From Bacillus sp. MYb209 (lineage in GTDB: Bacteria > Bacillota > Bacilli > Bacillales > Bacillaceae_G), in assembly GCF_002975175.1 (NCBI RefSeq), contig NZ_PCNZ01000002.1, forward strand, positions 416,230 to 480,229: a stretch of 64,000 nt of DNA. The letters run 5' to 3'. A program made the translations under genes and the position numbers. Under the pieces are notes generated by a model, which saw nothing but the letters and a program-made list of their open reading frames with translations, was not told the origin of the DNA and ran no database searches. This document shows, piece by piece, positions 37,132 through 46,877 of this stretch (its first letter is position 1; each line of letters starts with the position of its first letter).

Positions 37132-37787
37132 GATTTCACCTCCAACAAATGTTGTAATTCGACTTGAATATCGTGAAATGTGTTAAAGGATGTATAAGCA
37201 ATATGATTTTCTTCACATTTTGTAATAAGGAAGTCACGGGCGAATACTTTATCTGCTTGTTTTGCTGCTTGTAAATCAGTAATGGAATCTCCTATCACAA
37301 TATGAAAATCATCTTTAGAGCTTAGTTTACGAATTAATGATGATTTACAGAGACCGCAACTATGCTGACATTGCTCGTCACAAGGGTGCGGCCATTTAAC
37401 TTCAACAAATTCTCCTGAAAAGTCAGTTGCATTACAATAAATTTGTTCTTTAGGGATTATTTCTTGTAAGAGTGGATAGACGAAGAAATCCATTCCACCT
37501 GATATAACGTAAAAGGAAATGTTATTTTCATTAATAAATTGTATGAATTCATGAAAACCTGTACGTATTTCAGCAGTTTCTTGTAAAAACTGAATAATAT
37601 CATCGTGTAGATTAATAGGTATTAATCGGAATAATTGAGAAACACCTTCTTGAATAGAAAGTTCTTGCGATAAAATTTTTTGCTTAATTTCCTCTGCTTC
37701 TGGTGGTGCGAATTTTTTCATAATGGACATGATATTATCGTTATTTGTAATCGTACCATCGAAATCACAAAATACTTGAATACTCAT
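37128..37787 (-). CDS. mtnX: HK-MTPenyl-1-P phosphatase
   Basis: A 219-residue HAD-type phosphatase (MtnX) that dephosphorylates 2-hydroxy-3-keto-5-methylthiopentenyl-1-P. Motif I is [12 protein letters not shown], motif II SGGMDF in [11 protein letters not shown], motif [15 protein letters not shown] Cys cluster ([12 protein letters not shown]) is characteristic of the family. Its ends overlap mtnW and mtnB by four bases each. Confidence 0.96.
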   Translation of the reverse strand: MSIQVFCDFDGTITNNDNIMSIMKKFAPPEAEEIKQKILSQELSIQEGVSQLFRLIPINLHDDIIQFLQETAEIRTGFHEFIQFINENNISFYVISGGMDFFVYPLLQEIIPKEQIYCNATDFSGEFVEVKWPHPCDEQCQHSCGLCKSSLIRKLSSKDDFHIVIGDSITDLQAAKQADKVFARDFLITKCEENHIAYTSFNTFHDIQVELQHLLEVKS

Positions 37788-39028
37788 AATTTCACCTCAT
37801 GAGAAGGATTTCCCCATATTTGTAGTGCGCTATGCAAATTTATTTCATCCACTTCATGGAGTGGTTTACCTTGTAAAGTAGCTTCAATTGCAGCGCGGAA
37901 AGCTTTGCCACCACCTTGAGCTCCATTTGGATGCCCATGAATCCCGCCGCCGGCATTAATAACGACATCCTTACCAAAATCTCGTAGAATAAAGGGAACG
38001 AAACCAGGATGAATTCCAGCAGATGGAACAGAAAAACTTTTCTTGAAATAGTGGTCTTCCTCAGTTAATGCTTCTGTAATGAGAAGAGCTTCCTCTTTCT
38101 CTAATGCAACGTTGCCGTATGGTGATGGGAATAAAGAGAAATCAGCACCAGCGTAACGTAGTAATTTTCCAAGTAGTAATAGAGAAGAGAACCCGTATAG
38201 TTTCGATGACGAATAAGCGCCACTTACAGCTGGGTGTGCCATAATAGGAATTGGAATTTCATCGTCTTCTACAAGTGATTGCAGTACATCTAATCCATAA
38301 GAAAATACATTAAATAAAAGAATGTCTGCTCCAGCTACCACCGCACGTTTCGCGTTCTCTTTTAAATCATAAGTTCGCCCTGTTAAATTTACTGCGTATA
38401 AAGTTTTATGTCCGTAAGTTTCGTATACAGATTGTAAAACTTCTTTCCCAGATTCAATTCTTTTTGTAAGTGGTGTTAATGAGTTTTCAAATAAAATTTC
38501 ATCATCTTTTACAATATCTACGCCTCCAATTGCCTGATCGCGTAGTTGAGTTTTTAAATATCCAATATTCCGTCCTATCATCCCTTTGAAAATACTCATT
38601 AGAAGAGGGCGATCTTGAACTTGTAAAAGGTTTCGGATGCCTTCAATTCCAAATTTCGGTCCAGGGAACTGTTTCTTTAATTCGTCTGAGAATGTTAAAT
38701 CAATTAGTTTAATTTCCCCATCTAACGAAAGTTTTCCAAATGTTGTTGTCAAAATGGCTGGTAAGTCTGGGCTGAAGTTCAGCGATGGATAATGAATTTT
38801 AATGATTCCACGTGATACTTTTTTGCCAAGATAAGAGTTAATATGTTCTTGTTCGTCTAACTCTTCAATATGAATGACATTGCCTTTATGTTGTTTTAAT
38901 TGTTCTTGTAATAAGTGTGGTAAATGAGTCCATGAACCAATTGTTAAACCAATTGCAATTTGTTCCGCTTTCTTTTCTAAGTTGTGAGAATCATCGTGGA
39001 TTAAATATGTCGCTATAATTCCGCTCAT
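37784..39028 (-). CDS. mtnW: 2,3-diketo-5-methylthiopentyl-1-phosphate enolase (RuBisCO-like)
   Basis: A 414-residue RuBisCO-like protein (type IV) that enolises diketomethylthiopentyl-1-P. The region equivalent to the RuBisCO metal site is present as [12 protein letters not shown] (Lys/Asp/Asp), and [20 protein letters not shown] forms the phosphate loop. RuBisCO catalytic residues for carboxylation are not expected. It is the first gene of mtnWXBD, directly downstream of an S-box riboswitch. An AGGAGGTTATAAC leader precedes the start. Confidence 0.96.
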   Translation of the reverse strand: MSGIIATYLIHDDSHNLEKKAEQIAIGLTIGSWTHLPHLLQEQLKQHKGNVIHIEELDEQEHINSYLGKKVSRGIIKIHYPSLNFSPDLPAILTTTFGKLSLDGEIKLIDLTFSDELKKQFPGPKFGIEGIRNLLQVQDRPLLMSIFKGMIGRNIGYLKTQLRDQAIGGVDIVKDDEILFENSLTPLTKRIESGKEVLQSVYETYGHKTLYAVNLTGRTYDLKENAKRAVVAGADILLFNVFSYGLDVLQSLVEDDEIPIPIMAHPAVSGAYSSSKLYGFSSLLLLGKLLRYAGADFSLFPSPYGNVALEKEEALLITEALTEEDHYFKKSFSVPSAGIHPGFVPFILRDFGKDVVINAGGGIHGHPNGAQGGGKAFRAAIEATLQGKPLHEVDEINLHSALQIWGNPSHEVKL

Positions 39029-39048
39029 TGTTATAACCTCCTAGTTAA

Positions 39049-39202
39049 ATAAAAAAACCTCTCAGCTAAGGAGAGGTTTTTTTACAACCAGCTCCTTATC
39101 TGTCAGCGTAACGCTGCGAGAATTAGCACCGTGTCTACAATTGTAGATCGGTTGCCGGGTTTCGTCGGGCTCGTCCCTCCACCTGCTCTTGATAAGAAGT
39201 AT
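39049..39202 (-). ncRNA. SAM (S-box) riboswitch controlling mtnWXBD
   Basis: On the minus strand the conserved core is present: CTTATCAAGAGCAGGTGGAG, then GCCCGACGAAACCCGGCAAC, GGTGCTAATTC and a closing GATAAG (P1: 39191-39196 with 39095-39100). SAM binding should stabilise the terminator hairpin at 39051-39083 and switch the operon off. Confidence 0.95.
39051..39083 (-). terminator. Terminator of the mtnW S-box leader
   Basis: ACCTCTC / GAGAGGT flanked by seven As and seven Ts on the minus strand; the regulated terminator of the riboswitch. Confidence 0.92.
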
Positions 39203-39250
39203 TTAGAAATGTTTAAATTTTTAAGATAACTGAATTTTGTCAGATATTTT

Positions 39251-40441
39251 TTATGTTGTCAATGACTTTTTGAAAAAATTTAATTTATCAATTCGATTAA
39301 TTGCTTCTCGTAATCTATCTTCTGTATGCAAGAGACCAACACGGACATACCCTTCGCCGTGCTCACCAAATCCAACACCAGGAGCAACTGCAACGTGTGC
39401 TTTTTCTAGTAAAATATCAGAAAATTCCTCAGATGTATATCCTTCTGGTACAGGAAGCCATGCAAAGAATGATCCTGTTGGAATGTTTACATTCCAACCA
39501 ATTGAGTGACAAGCTGAAATAAGAGCGTTTCTCCGAGATTCATAACTATTAACAAGTTCTACCACACAGGACTGCGAGCCTAATAGTGCTTCGCGGGCAG
39601 CATCTTGAACTGCACCAAAAATACTAACATACATATGATCTTGTAATAGGTTAATTGTTTCGATGACATTTTCATTCCCCACTGCAAAAGCAATACGCCA
39701 TCCAGCCATATTGAAAGTTTTCGATAAAGTGTAAATTTCAATTCCTGTATCTTTGGCACCGTCTGCTTGCAAGAAACTAACAGGCTTTTGACCATCAAAT
39801 CCGATAGCACCGTAAGCAAAATCATGAACAACTAATATGTTATGTTTATTAGCAAAATGAATGGTTTTATCAAAGAATTCTTTTGATGCTGTAGCACCGG
39901 TAGGGTTATTTGGATAGTTTAAAAACATTAACTTCGCTCGCTGGGCAACAGAGTCATCAATTTTTGTATAATCCGGTAAAAAATTATTTTCTGCAATAAG
40001 CGGCATTGTTTCAAAGTGCGCTTTTGCTAAAGAAACTCCGGATAAATAATCTGGATAGCCTGGATCAGGAACCAGAATGGTATCACCAGGGTTTGTAAAA
40101 CAAATTGGTAATTCTACTAATCCAGCTTTTCCACCAAACAAAATAGCAACTTCAGTTTTTGGATTTACTACTACATCATATTCACGCTGATAGAAGGCTG
40201 CTACGGCCTCTTTTAGGCTTTCGTGTCCGCGAAATGGCGGATATTTATGATGAATGCTCTTTTCGGCAGCATCTTGTAAAGCTTTTACGATATGCTGCGG
40301 TGTTGGTTGATCTGGATTACCTTGACCTAGATTAATAACATCGTGACCAGCTGCAACGACTTTGTTAACTTTTGCAACAAGTGAAGCGAAAAATTGTGTT
40401 GGCAATGATGTTACTACTTTGGAAGGTTGAAATAATTTCAT
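39251..40441 (-). CDS. mtnE: Aminotransferase MtnE-type (methionine salvage)
   Basis: A 396-residue class I/II PLP aminotransferase, the probable last step that transaminates ketomethylthiobutyrate to methionine. The PLP lysine is in YTLSKTFNMAGWRIAF; other landmarks are NPTGATA and the Arg in GYVRVGLL. The ATG at 40441 lies behind AAAGAGGTGGAAAGT; a GTG at 40450 is in frame. It sits upstream of the mtnW S-box on the same strand, divergent from mtnU. Confidence 0.9.
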   Translation of the reverse strand: MKLFQPSKVVTSLPTQFFASLVAKVNKVVAAGHDVINLGQGNPDQPTPQHIVKALQDAAEKSIHHKYPPFRGHESLKEAVAAFYQREYDVVVNPKTEVAILFGGKAGLVELPICFTNPGDTILVPDPGYPDYLSGVSLAKAHFETMPLIAENNFLPDYTKIDDSVAQRAKLMFLNYPNNPTGATASKEFFDKTIHFANKHNILVVHDFAYGAIGFDGQKPVSFLQADGAKDTGIEIYTLSKTFNMAGWRIAFAVGNENVIETINLLQDHMYVSIFGAVQDAAREALLGSQSCVVELVNSYESRRNALISACHSIGWNVNIPTGSFFAWLPVPEGYTSEEFSDILLEKAHVAVAPGVGFGEHGEGYVRVGLLHTEDRLREAINRIDKLNFFKKSLTT

Positions 40442-40539
40442 ACTTTCCACCTCTTTTGAAAGTTGTTACAATTCTAGTGACAAATGATATAATCTTTCCA
40501 GTATTTTGTAAAGAAAAAATTAAGAATGGGGCGGACAAA

Positions 40540-41319
40540 ATGAAAGTCGCATGTATTCAAATGGATATTATCTTTGGAGATGTAGAAAAAAATATTGAGA
40601 ATGCTAAAAGTAAAATAAACGAGGCGATGAAGGAAAGACCAGATATTATCGTCTTACCAGAATTATGGACAACAGGATATGATTTAACAAGGCTTTCTGA
40701 GATTGCAGATAGGGATGGATTGAAAACGAAAGAAATGTTGAAAGAATGGTCGAAACAATATGGTGTACATATTGTTGGTGGTTCCATAGCAAAGCAAACA
40801 GAGCAAGGTGTTACAAATACGATGTATGTTGTAAGCCGCGAAGGACAGCTAGTAAATGAATATAGTAAAGTGCATTTATTTCAGCTTATGGATGAACATA
40901 AATATTTAGTAGCGGGTAATGGTACGGGTGAATTTACGCTAGATGATGTAGAGTGCGCTGGCACAATTTGTTATGATATTCGTTTTCCGGAGTGGATGCG
41001 TGTTCATACTGCTAAAGGTGCAAAAGTTTTATTTGTTGTAGCAGAATGGCCATTAGTACGTTTAGCGCATTGGCGTTTGCTTTTACAGGCGAGAGCAGTT
41101 GAAAACCAGTGTTATGTTGTAGCATGTAATAGAGCCGGAAAGGATCCGAATAATGAGTTTGCAGGTCATTCTTTAATTGTGGATCCTTGGGGAGAAGTTG
41201 TAGTAGAGGCAGATGAAGAGGAATCTATTTTATTTGGGGAGCTGAAATTAGAAAAGATTAAAGAAGTTCGTAAAGGAATTCCAGTTTTTGCAGATCGCCG
41301 CCCAGAATTATATAAATAA
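40540..41319 (+). CDS. mtnU: Carbon-nitrogen hydrolase (MtnU/YkrU-like)
   Basis: A 259-residue nitrilase-superfamily amidohydrolase. The catalytic triad is visible: Glu in VLPELWTTGYD, Lys in YSKVHLF, Cys in GTICYDIRFPEW. It likely acts as an omega-amidase on alpha-ketoglutaramate or ketomethylthiobutyrate amides linked to the salvage transamination. The ATG at 40540 (MKVACIQMDIIFGD) follows GGGGCGGAC; the frame is open to 40372 within mtnE, but that part is not real. Confidence 0.92.
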   Translation: MKVACIQMDIIFGDVEKNIENAKSKINEAMKERPDIIVLPELWTTGYDLTRLSEIADRDGLKTKEMLKEWSKQYGVHIVGGSIAKQTEQGVTNTMYVVSREGQLVNEYSKVHLFQLMDEHKYLVAGNGTGEFTLDDVECAGTICYDIRFPEWMRVHTAKGAKVLFVVAEWPLVRLAHWRLLLQARAVENQCYVVACNRAGKDPNNEFAGHSLIVDPWGEVVVEADEEESILFGELKLEKIKEVRKGIPVFADRRPELYK

Positions 41320-41323
41320 AATA

Positions 41324-41353
41324 TTGACAAGTGATTTTTATTCTTGGTATATT
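41324..41353 (+). promoter_or_regulatory. Sigma-A promoter of mtnKA
   Basis: TTGACA (41324-41329), 18 bases, TATATT (41348-41353), just upstream of the S-box leader. Confidence 0.75.
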
Positions 41354-41385
41354 CTTCATCATAAAGTTAAAAATTCGAAAAAATT

Positions 41386-41580
41386 ATACAACTCTTATCA
41401 AGAGCAGGTGGAGGGATTTGGCCCGATGAAGCCCAGCAACCGACCGTAATACCATTGTGAAATGGGGCGTTTATTACGCCAAAAGGCACGGTGCTAATTC
41501 CAGCAGAAAGTAAACTTTCTGGCAGATAAGAGGGGAGAAGATAAACTTCAAACCTCTTTCTTCGTGGAAAGAGGTTTTTC
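41386..41580 (+). ncRNA. SAM (S-box) riboswitch controlling mtnKA
   Basis: The conserved core runs CTCTTATCAAGAGCAGGTGG, AGGGATTTGGCCCGATGAAG, CCCAGCAACCG, GGCACGGTGCTAATTCC, closing with GATAAGAG (P1 41392-41399 with 41525-41532). A terminator follows at 41550-41579. The P3 arm has an extra GGGGCGTTTATTACGCC-type hairpin. Confidence 0.96.
41550..41579 (+). terminator. Terminator of the mtnK S-box leader
   Basis: AAACCTCTTTC / GAAAGAGGTTTTT (41550-41560, 41567-41579), the regulated terminator. Confidence 0.92.
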
Positions 41581-41620
41581 TGTGCTAGAAAAACCTCTGA
41601 ATTAAAAGGGGGAGAAGACG

Positions 41621-42802
41621 ATGGGATATTATTCATTAACAGAAGAAACAGCTGTACACTACGCAAAAGAACATGGATACTTTGAAAAGAAAGCGAATGT
41701 AATCTGCCATGAAATTGGAGATGGCAATTTAAATTATGTATTCAAATTAGATGATGGAGAGAAGACAATTATAATAAAACAAGCACTTCCATATGCGAAA
41801 GTAGTTGGCGAGAGCTGGCCATTGTCAATAAAAAGAGCAACGATTGAAAGTAAAGCACTGCAAATTTTTGCGAAGTATGTACCGGAATACGTTCCAGAAG
41901 TATACAGTCATGATGAGGAGTTGGCAGTGACAGTAATAGAAGATTTATCAAGACTAACGATTACAAGAAAAGGATTAATAGATGGAGAAGAGTATCCTCT
42001 TCTATCCCAGCATATTGGTCGCTTTCTAGCACATGTTTTATTTTATACTTCAGATTTCGGCGTACGTTCAGAAGAGAAAAGAGTGTTAGATAGTGAATTT
42101 GTTAATCCAGATCTTAGTAAAATAACAGAAGATTTAGTGTTTACAGATCCGTTTGGTCATTATGATACGAATGATTATGAGCCAGAGTTACAACTAACGG
42201 TTGATGAACTGTGGAGTGACAAAACTTTAAAATTAAAAGTAGCACAGTATAAGTATAAGTTTTTAACGAGAAAAGAAGCGCTCATTCATGGGGATTTACA
42301 TACTGGTAGTATATTTTCATCGCCTTCTGAAACGAAAGTAATTGATCCAGAATTTGCAACGTACGGTCCATTTGGATTTGATCTTGGTCAATTTATTGCA
42401 AATTTATTATTAAATGCGTTATCGCGTGAAGAGGAAAAAAGAATTGTGCTATTTTTCCATATCGAGAAAACATGGAGTTATTTTGTAGAAGCTTTTACAA
42501 AGCTATGGATTGGAGAAGGTGTAGAAGTATATACGAAAGAGAAACAATGGTTACCAATTATTTTGCGAAATATTTTTAGTGATATTGTTGGATTTGCTGG
42601 ATGTGAACTTATTCGTAGAACAATTGGTCTAGCACACGTAGCAGATTTAGATGAAATATCAGATAAAGAAAGAAGAATTCAAGCTAAAAAACAAGCACTT
42701 TATTTAGGAAGAGAACTATTAAAATATGAATCAAAGAGCGCAGATATACAACTGTTCCGAACATTATTTCAACATACAATTTCAGGAGGCGTAAAGGCAT
42801 GA
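41621..42802 (+). CDS. mtnK: 5-methylthioribose kinase
   Basis: A 393-residue kinase of the APH/ChoK fold that phosphorylates methylthioribose, the entry step after MTA cleavage. Landmarks are [15 protein letters not shown] (nucleotide loop), [12 protein letters not shown] (Lys), [12 protein letters not shown] (catalytic Asp) and [19 protein letters not shown] (Mg-binding). AAAAGGGGGAGAAGACG precedes the ATG. It overlaps mtnA by four bases (ATGA). Confidence 0.96.
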   Translation: MGYYSLTEETAVHYAKEHGYFEKKANVICHEIGDGNLNYVFKLDDGEKTIIIKQALPYAKVVGESWPLSIKRATIESKALQIFAKYVPEYVPEVYSHDEELAVTVIEDLSRLTITRKGLIDGEEYPLLSQHIGRFLAHVLFYTSDFGVRSEEKRVLDSEFVNPDLSKITEDLVFTDPFGHYDTNDYEPELQLTVDELWSDKTLKLKVAQYKYKFLTRKEALIHGDLHTGSIFSSPSETKVIDPEFATYGPFGFDLGQFIANLLLNALSREEEKRIVLFFHIEKTWSYFVEAFTKLWIGEGVEVYTKEKQWLPIILRNIFSDIVGFAGCELIRRTIGLAHVADLDEISDKERRIQAKKQALYLGRELLKYESKSADIQLFRTLFQHTISGGVKA

Positions 42803-43854
42803 GTACAATCATTACTGTTCCGAGATCAGTAAGTTGGAAAGGAGATGCCATTGCGGTATTAAACCAAACAAAGTTGCCACATGTCACTGAATACAAAACA
42901 TTAACGAATGTTGAAGATGTATGGAAAAGTATCATTATGTTAGAAGTACGCGGAGCACCTGCAATTGGAATTGTAGCTGCGTTTGGTTTGGCGCTTGCGG
43001 CAAAGAAATACGATGCTACAAATATCGATGAATTTCAAAAGAAGTTTAATAGAGATTGTAACTATTTAGGGACATCACGCCCGACGGCAGTCAATTTATT
43101 TTGGGCAATTGATCGCATGAGAGAAGCTATACGAGGGATTGCTACAATAAAAGAAGCACAAAAAATATTAGAAGAAGAAGCACTTCGTATTCAGCAAGAG
43201 GATGAAAAGGTATGCCGAAGTATTGGAGAACATGCTTTAACATGTTTTAAAGACGGTGATAAAATTTTAACAATTTGTAACGCTGGAAGTATTGCAACTG
43301 CTAGATATGGAACAGCATTAGCCCCATTTTATATTGGGAAAGAGAAGGGCGTGCGTTTACATGCGTATGCGTGTGAAACGAGACCGGTTTTACAAGGTGG
43401 TCGTTTAACGACATGGGAATTGAAGCAAGCAGACATTGATGTAACGCTTATTACGGATAATACTGCAGCACATGCAATTCGAACGAAAGAAATTAATGCG
43501 ATTATCGTAGGGGCAGATCGAATCGTTGAAAACGGTGATACTGCTAATAAAATAGGAACATTAAATTTAGCTATATTAGCAAAGTATTTCGGTATCCCAT
43601 TTTACGTTGCAGCTCCGTTATCTACGTTTGATATTACGAAACAAACAGGTGCTGAAATTGTTATTGAAGAAAGAGATGAAACAGAAGTTACGAAAATTTT
43701 TGGGAAACAAGTGGCGCCAATTGGAACGCCTGTATTTAACCCTGCATTTGATGTAACACCGCATGAATTAATTACAGGAATTATAACTGAGAAAGGTATT
43801 TTACGTGGAGATTATAAGCAAGAAATTACATCATTATTTGAAAAAACAAGCTAA
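42799..43854 (+). CDS. mtnA: Methylthioribose-1-phosphate isomerase
   Basis: A 351-residue isomerase related to eIF2B alpha that converts methylthioribose-1-P to methylthioribulose-1-P. Landmarks are [20 protein letters not shown], the catalytic Cys in [10 protein letters not shown], and the Asp in [18 protein letters not shown]. It is translationally coupled to mtnK and ends inside a terminator stem. Confidence 0.97.
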   Translation: MSTIITVPRSVSWKGDAIAVLNQTKLPHVTEYKTLTNVEDVWKSIIMLEVRGAPAIGIVAAFGLALAAKKYDATNIDEFQKKFNRDCNYLGTSRPTAVNLFWAIDRMREAIRGIATIKEAQKILEEEALRIQQEDEKVCRSIGEHALTCFKDGDKILTICNAGSIATARYGTALAPFYIGKEKGVRLHAYACETRPVLQGGRLTTWELKQADIDVTLITDNTAAHAIRTKEINAIIVGADRIVENGDTANKIGTLNLAILAKYFGIPFYVAAPLSTFDITKQTGAEIVIEERDETEVTKIFGKQVAPIGTPVFNPAFDVTPHELITGIITEKGILRGDYKQEITSLFEKTS

Positions 43855-43877
43855 TCACAAATAGCTTGTTTTTTTAT
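43841..43877 (+). terminator. Rho-independent terminator of mtnKA
   Basis: AAACAAGCTA / TAGCTTGTTT with seven Ts; the stem includes the mtnA stop codon. Confidence 0.85.
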
Positions 43878-43882
43878 GCCTA

Positions 43883-43990
43883 AGATTCTCTGTTCCTCGT
43901 ATTGAAAGCAAATTAGACGGAGTAATTGTTGCAATTGAGAAACTCCCTCAACAATTACTAAAGTATGAAGATCCTCGCGATAGAAAGTAA
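43883..43990 (+). pseudogene. Possible 3' gene remnant
   Basis: A frame without a start codon reads RFSVPRIESKLDGVIVAIEK and then LPQQLLKYEDPRDRK before a TAA at 43988-43990. The composition looks protein-like rather than random, but no ribosome binding site or start exists and it directly follows the mtnA terminator. It could be the tail of a lost gene. Confidence 0.35.
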
Positions 43991-44027
43991 AATAAAGTTT
44001 GCTCTTTGTGAGCAAACTTTATTTTTT
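43991..44027. terminator. Bidirectional terminator upstream of the bdh stop
   Basis: AATAAAGTTTGCTC / GAGCAAACTTTATT (43991-44004, 44010-44023) with a following T run; on the minus strand it ends the dehydrogenase gene. Confidence 0.88.
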
Positions 44028-44802
44028 ATTGAGCAGTATATCCACCATCAATAACGACAGCTTGACCAGTAATGCCTTTTGTTTTTTCACTCGCTAAAAA
44101 CATAGCATAATCAGCAATTTCTTGTACTTGTAATAAGCGCTTTTGTGGTACAAGTGGATAAATAACATCTTCTAAAACATTTTCAAGTGGTACATTTCGT
44201 GTAGTAGCTAAATCCTCTAGTTGATTACGTACAAGAGGGGTATCGACATAACCAGGACAAAGGGCATTTACAGTAATACCATGGGTAGCACCTTCTAAGG
44301 CCGCAACTTTTGTTAATCCAATTACGCCATGTTTTGCACTATTGTAGGCAGCTTTTCCAGCGAATCCGACAAGACCGTTAATAGAAGCGACGTTAATAAT
44401 CCGGCCATATTTTTGTTTTTTCATAATGGGAAAAGCATGTTTGATGGCGATAAATGGAGCGATTTGCATAATTTTAATAAGAAGCTCGAATTTCTCAGTT
44501 GGAAAATCTTCAATCGGTGAAACATGTTGCATTCCTGCATTGTTAATTAATACATCTAATGAACCGAAATGACTAACTGTTTGAGAAAGTGCTGTTGTAA
44601 TTTCTTCTTCGGATGTAACGTCACATTTTAAACCGATAGCTTGAAATCCTTCCTTTTGTAATTGTTCAGCAGCTTCTTTTGCACGATCTTCAAGGCGATC
44701 ACTAATGACAACTTTCGCACCTTCTTTTGCAAAAGCACTACCCATTTCATAACCAATACCGCTCGCAGCACCTGTTAAAAAGACAACTCGATTTGTAACC
44801 AT
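44026..44802 (-). CDS. 3-hydroxybutyrate dehydrogenase (SDR family)
   Basis: A 258-residue classical SDR starting at the ATG at 44802 (MVTNRVVFLTGAASGIGYEM) with AAGGAG 11 bases upstream; the GTG at 44814 abuts that site. The cofactor motif TGAASGIG is at about residues 10-17, NNAGMQHV follows, and the catalytic Ser in NVASING and YNSAK are present. The closing QKRLLQVQEIADYAMFLAS/GGYTAQ resembles D-beta-hydroxybutyrate dehydrogenases, which interconvert 3-hydroxybutyrate and acetoacetate. The gene is divergent from padR. Confidence 0.87.
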   Translation of the reverse strand: MVTNRVVFLTGAASGIGYEMGSAFAKEGAKVVISDRLEDRAKEAAEQLQKEGFQAIGLKCDVTSEEEITTALSQTVSHFGSLDVLINNAGMQHVSPIEDFPTEKFELLIKIMQIAPFIAIKHAFPIMKKQKYGRIINVASINGLVGFAGKAAYNSAKHGVIGLTKVAALEGATHGITVNALCPGYVDTPLVRNQLEDLATTRNVPLENVLEDVIYPLVPQKRLLQVQEIADYAMFLASEKTKGITGQAVVIDGGYTAQ

Positions 44803-44898
44803 GATGAAAAACACTCCTTCATAATAAAAGTTCTCTTATTGCTCTATTTAGAGAGGTGATAATGAAATTCCTGCAAACATTTGGAAAAATATATTTAG

Positions 44899-44982
44899 CT
44901 ATCTTGTTTTGCAAAATAGTCTCTGCTATACTATTTTGTAAAGCAAGATACTTATGTTTATCTATCTTGTAAAACAAGATAG
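44899..44982 (+). promoter_or_regulatory. padR promoter with three PadR-type operator copies
   Basis: Three 21-bp imperfect palindromes occur at 44899-44919, 44931-44951 and 44962-44982. The third is perfect: CTATCTTGT-AAA-ACAAGATAG. The promoter is TTGTTT (44904-44909), 17 bases, TATACT (44927-44932), so copy one covers the -35, copy two touches the -10 and copy three lies past the start site. Confidence 0.82.
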
Positions 44983-44998
44983 TGAGAGGATTTGAATT

Positions 44999-45331
44999 AT
45001 GTCGACAAGTCAAATGCTAAAAGGGATTTTAGAAGGTTGCCTCCTTGCTATTATTTCTGAAGGTGAAATATATGGTTATGAAATGAGTGAAAAACTAGCG
45101 AAATATGGTTTCACAATGGCAAGTGAGGGGAGTATTTATCCGTTATTAATACGAATGCAAAAGGAAGGATTAATAACAAGTGTAATGAAGGAATCTCCAT
45201 CTGGCCCAAAGCGAAAATACTATACATTAACAGAAAAAGGCGAAGAAGCACTAGTTGAATTTATGGATCGCTGGGAAGCGATGCAAAGTAGTGTAGAGCG
45301 TTTACTTGAAGGGAAGGGGAGAAAAAAATAA
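44999..45331 (+). CDS. PadR family transcriptional regulator
   Basis: A 110-residue PadR-type repressor: winged helix with LKGILEGCLLAIISEGEIYG, YEMSEKLAKYGF, EGSIYPLLIRMQKEGLI and the wing SGPKRKYYTLTEKGEEAL, followed by a short C-terminal dimerisation helix (subfamily 2 size). GTGAGAGGATTTGAATT precedes the ATG. Three palindromic operators cover its promoter, so it should be autoregulated. It overlaps the next gene (TAATG), a common PadR/HAAS pair. Confidence 0.93.
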   Translation: MSTSQMLKGILEGCLLAIISEGEIYGYEMSEKLAKYGFTMASEGSIYPLLIRMQKEGLITSVMKESPSGPKRKYYTLTEKGEEALVEFMDRWEAMQSSVERLLEGKGRKK

Positions 45332-46098
45332 TGCTATCAAATGAATCGCGAAATTTTTTATTGGATATGAGATTGTTTTTGACGGCAAAGAGTGTGAAAG
45401 AAAGTGATATTGAAAGCTTTTTAGAAGATGCAGAGTTGCATTTAATAGAAGGTGAGAGTGAAGGGAAAAGTGTAGAAGATATTTTCGGAAGCTCACCGAA
45501 AGAATATGCAAATGAACTTGTAAAAGTAATGGGAAGGGATAGACAGGAAACGTGAAAGCAAATTGGGTTTACGGTAATGAATATCGTTTCGTTTTGGATT
45601 ATTGCTTCTATTCTAGTAGTCAATAATGGCCTTCTACAGATTTCTCTGATTCAATGTGTTGGATATAGTTTTACTTTGATTCTAGCTATTATTGGTCCGA
45701 ATGTTTTAATTCGTAAAATGACCTTTTTAACGAGTTTTACAAAAACATGGTTTTCTATGTGGTTTTTAGTCATGATAGCGCCAATGTTTCTGTTAGGAGC
45801 AGTTACGATATTAGATGTGATATATCCTACAATGATGTTTACGTTCACTCTAGTTCAAAGTTGTATAATGGCTGGGATAATTTTTGTCATTACTGTAGTT
45901 ATAAATCTGTATTTTGAAGGATGGTTTAAAAACTTATATTTAATTATTCCGCTTTCTATTATGTTAGTGTTTAAAACATTTACATCGGAAGATCTCGTGC
46001 CAATGTTATTTCAAGTTATATGTTTATACGGAAGTTTATTTATTTTAATTTTCGTTGAAATTATGATGAAGACGAATAGAAGAGAAACGGTTAAATAA
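45331..46098 (+). pseudogene. HAAS-domain membrane protein gene, interrupted by an in-frame stop
   Basis: The frame from the ATG at 45331 encodes a HAAS domain (IESFLEDAELHLIEGESEGK, SVEDIFGSSPKEYANELVK) and stops at TGA 45553-45555. The same frame continues without another stop through a four-to-five-helix membrane part (VMNIVSFWIIASILVVNNGL onward) to 46098. The paralogue just downstream aligns without gaps across the stop, so this is most simply a nonsense mutation. Readthrough or two separately translated pieces cannot be excluded, but the ATG at 45577 has no good ribosome binding site. Confidence 0.75.
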
Positions 46099-46111
46099 GG
46101 GAGGGGTTATA

Positions 46112-46877
46112 ATGAAGGTTTCTAAAGAAGGGGAAAAGTTTTTAATCGATACGAAAGTGTATTTAATAACGAAGGGGATTAAAGAAGAAGACGTGGACGC
46201 TTTTCTCGAAGATGCAGAACTTCATTTAATAGAAGGTAAGAAAAAGGGGAAGACGGTAAGTGATATATTTGGTGACTCACCAAAAGAGTATGCAGAAGAA
46301 TTAGCGAATGAGATGGAGAAGGATAAAAGCGGGGGTATAAAAAGTATTTTAGGAATGATTATTGGTATTGGTGGATATTGGTTACTTACAAATATTTTAT
46401 TTGAAAGCCCAAATCATGAATTTATATTAACGAATGTGCAGTTGATTGGATATCCTATCGTCTTAATAATTACGATTATTGGAACAATTATTGCGTTTAG
46501 AATGTCTTCTTTTAAAAGTAAGTTAGTTAGTAGAGTTTGGTATTATTTACATAATAGTAATGGTTCCTATTCTATTACTAGTGTTATTAATGTTTATGAA
46601 TAAATGGTATGGGACACCTGTATTGCAATTAACTACTATGCAAAGTTATATACTAGCTGGAATTGTCTTATTAGTATTGTTAATTGGGGAAGCGTACATA
46701 CTTGGCTGGATTGGAATATTAGCTGTCATTATACCGCTAATAATTATGTTTGTATTTAAAGAGTTAGGAAAGAAAAACCTGTATTGGGGAATGTTAGAGC
46801 CTTTACTTCTGTACGGTAGTTTATACGTATTAATGAGATGGTCTTTAAAAAATGAAGAGAGAAAAAGTGTAAACTAG
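46112..46877 (+). pseudogene. HAAS-domain membrane protein gene, frameshifted
   Basis: A second copy of the preceding gene. From the ATG at 46112 behind GGGAGGGGTT it encodes the HAAS domain (VDAFLEDAELHLIEGKKKGK) and two helices, then reads out of frame after SKLVSR and stops at 46603. The remaining helices (MVPILLLVLLMFMNKWYGTP ... MRWSLKNEERKSVN) continue in the next frame to 46877. One extra T in the GTTT run at 46536-46538 explains it: removing it restores a gapless alignment to the first copy (VMxxP motifs coincide). Confidence 0.75.

Noticed and set aside
40372-40539. N-terminal extension of the mtnU frame inside mtnE
   Set aside because: The extra residues are antisense to mtnE coding sequence. 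The nitrilase domain begins exactly at the ATG at 40540.
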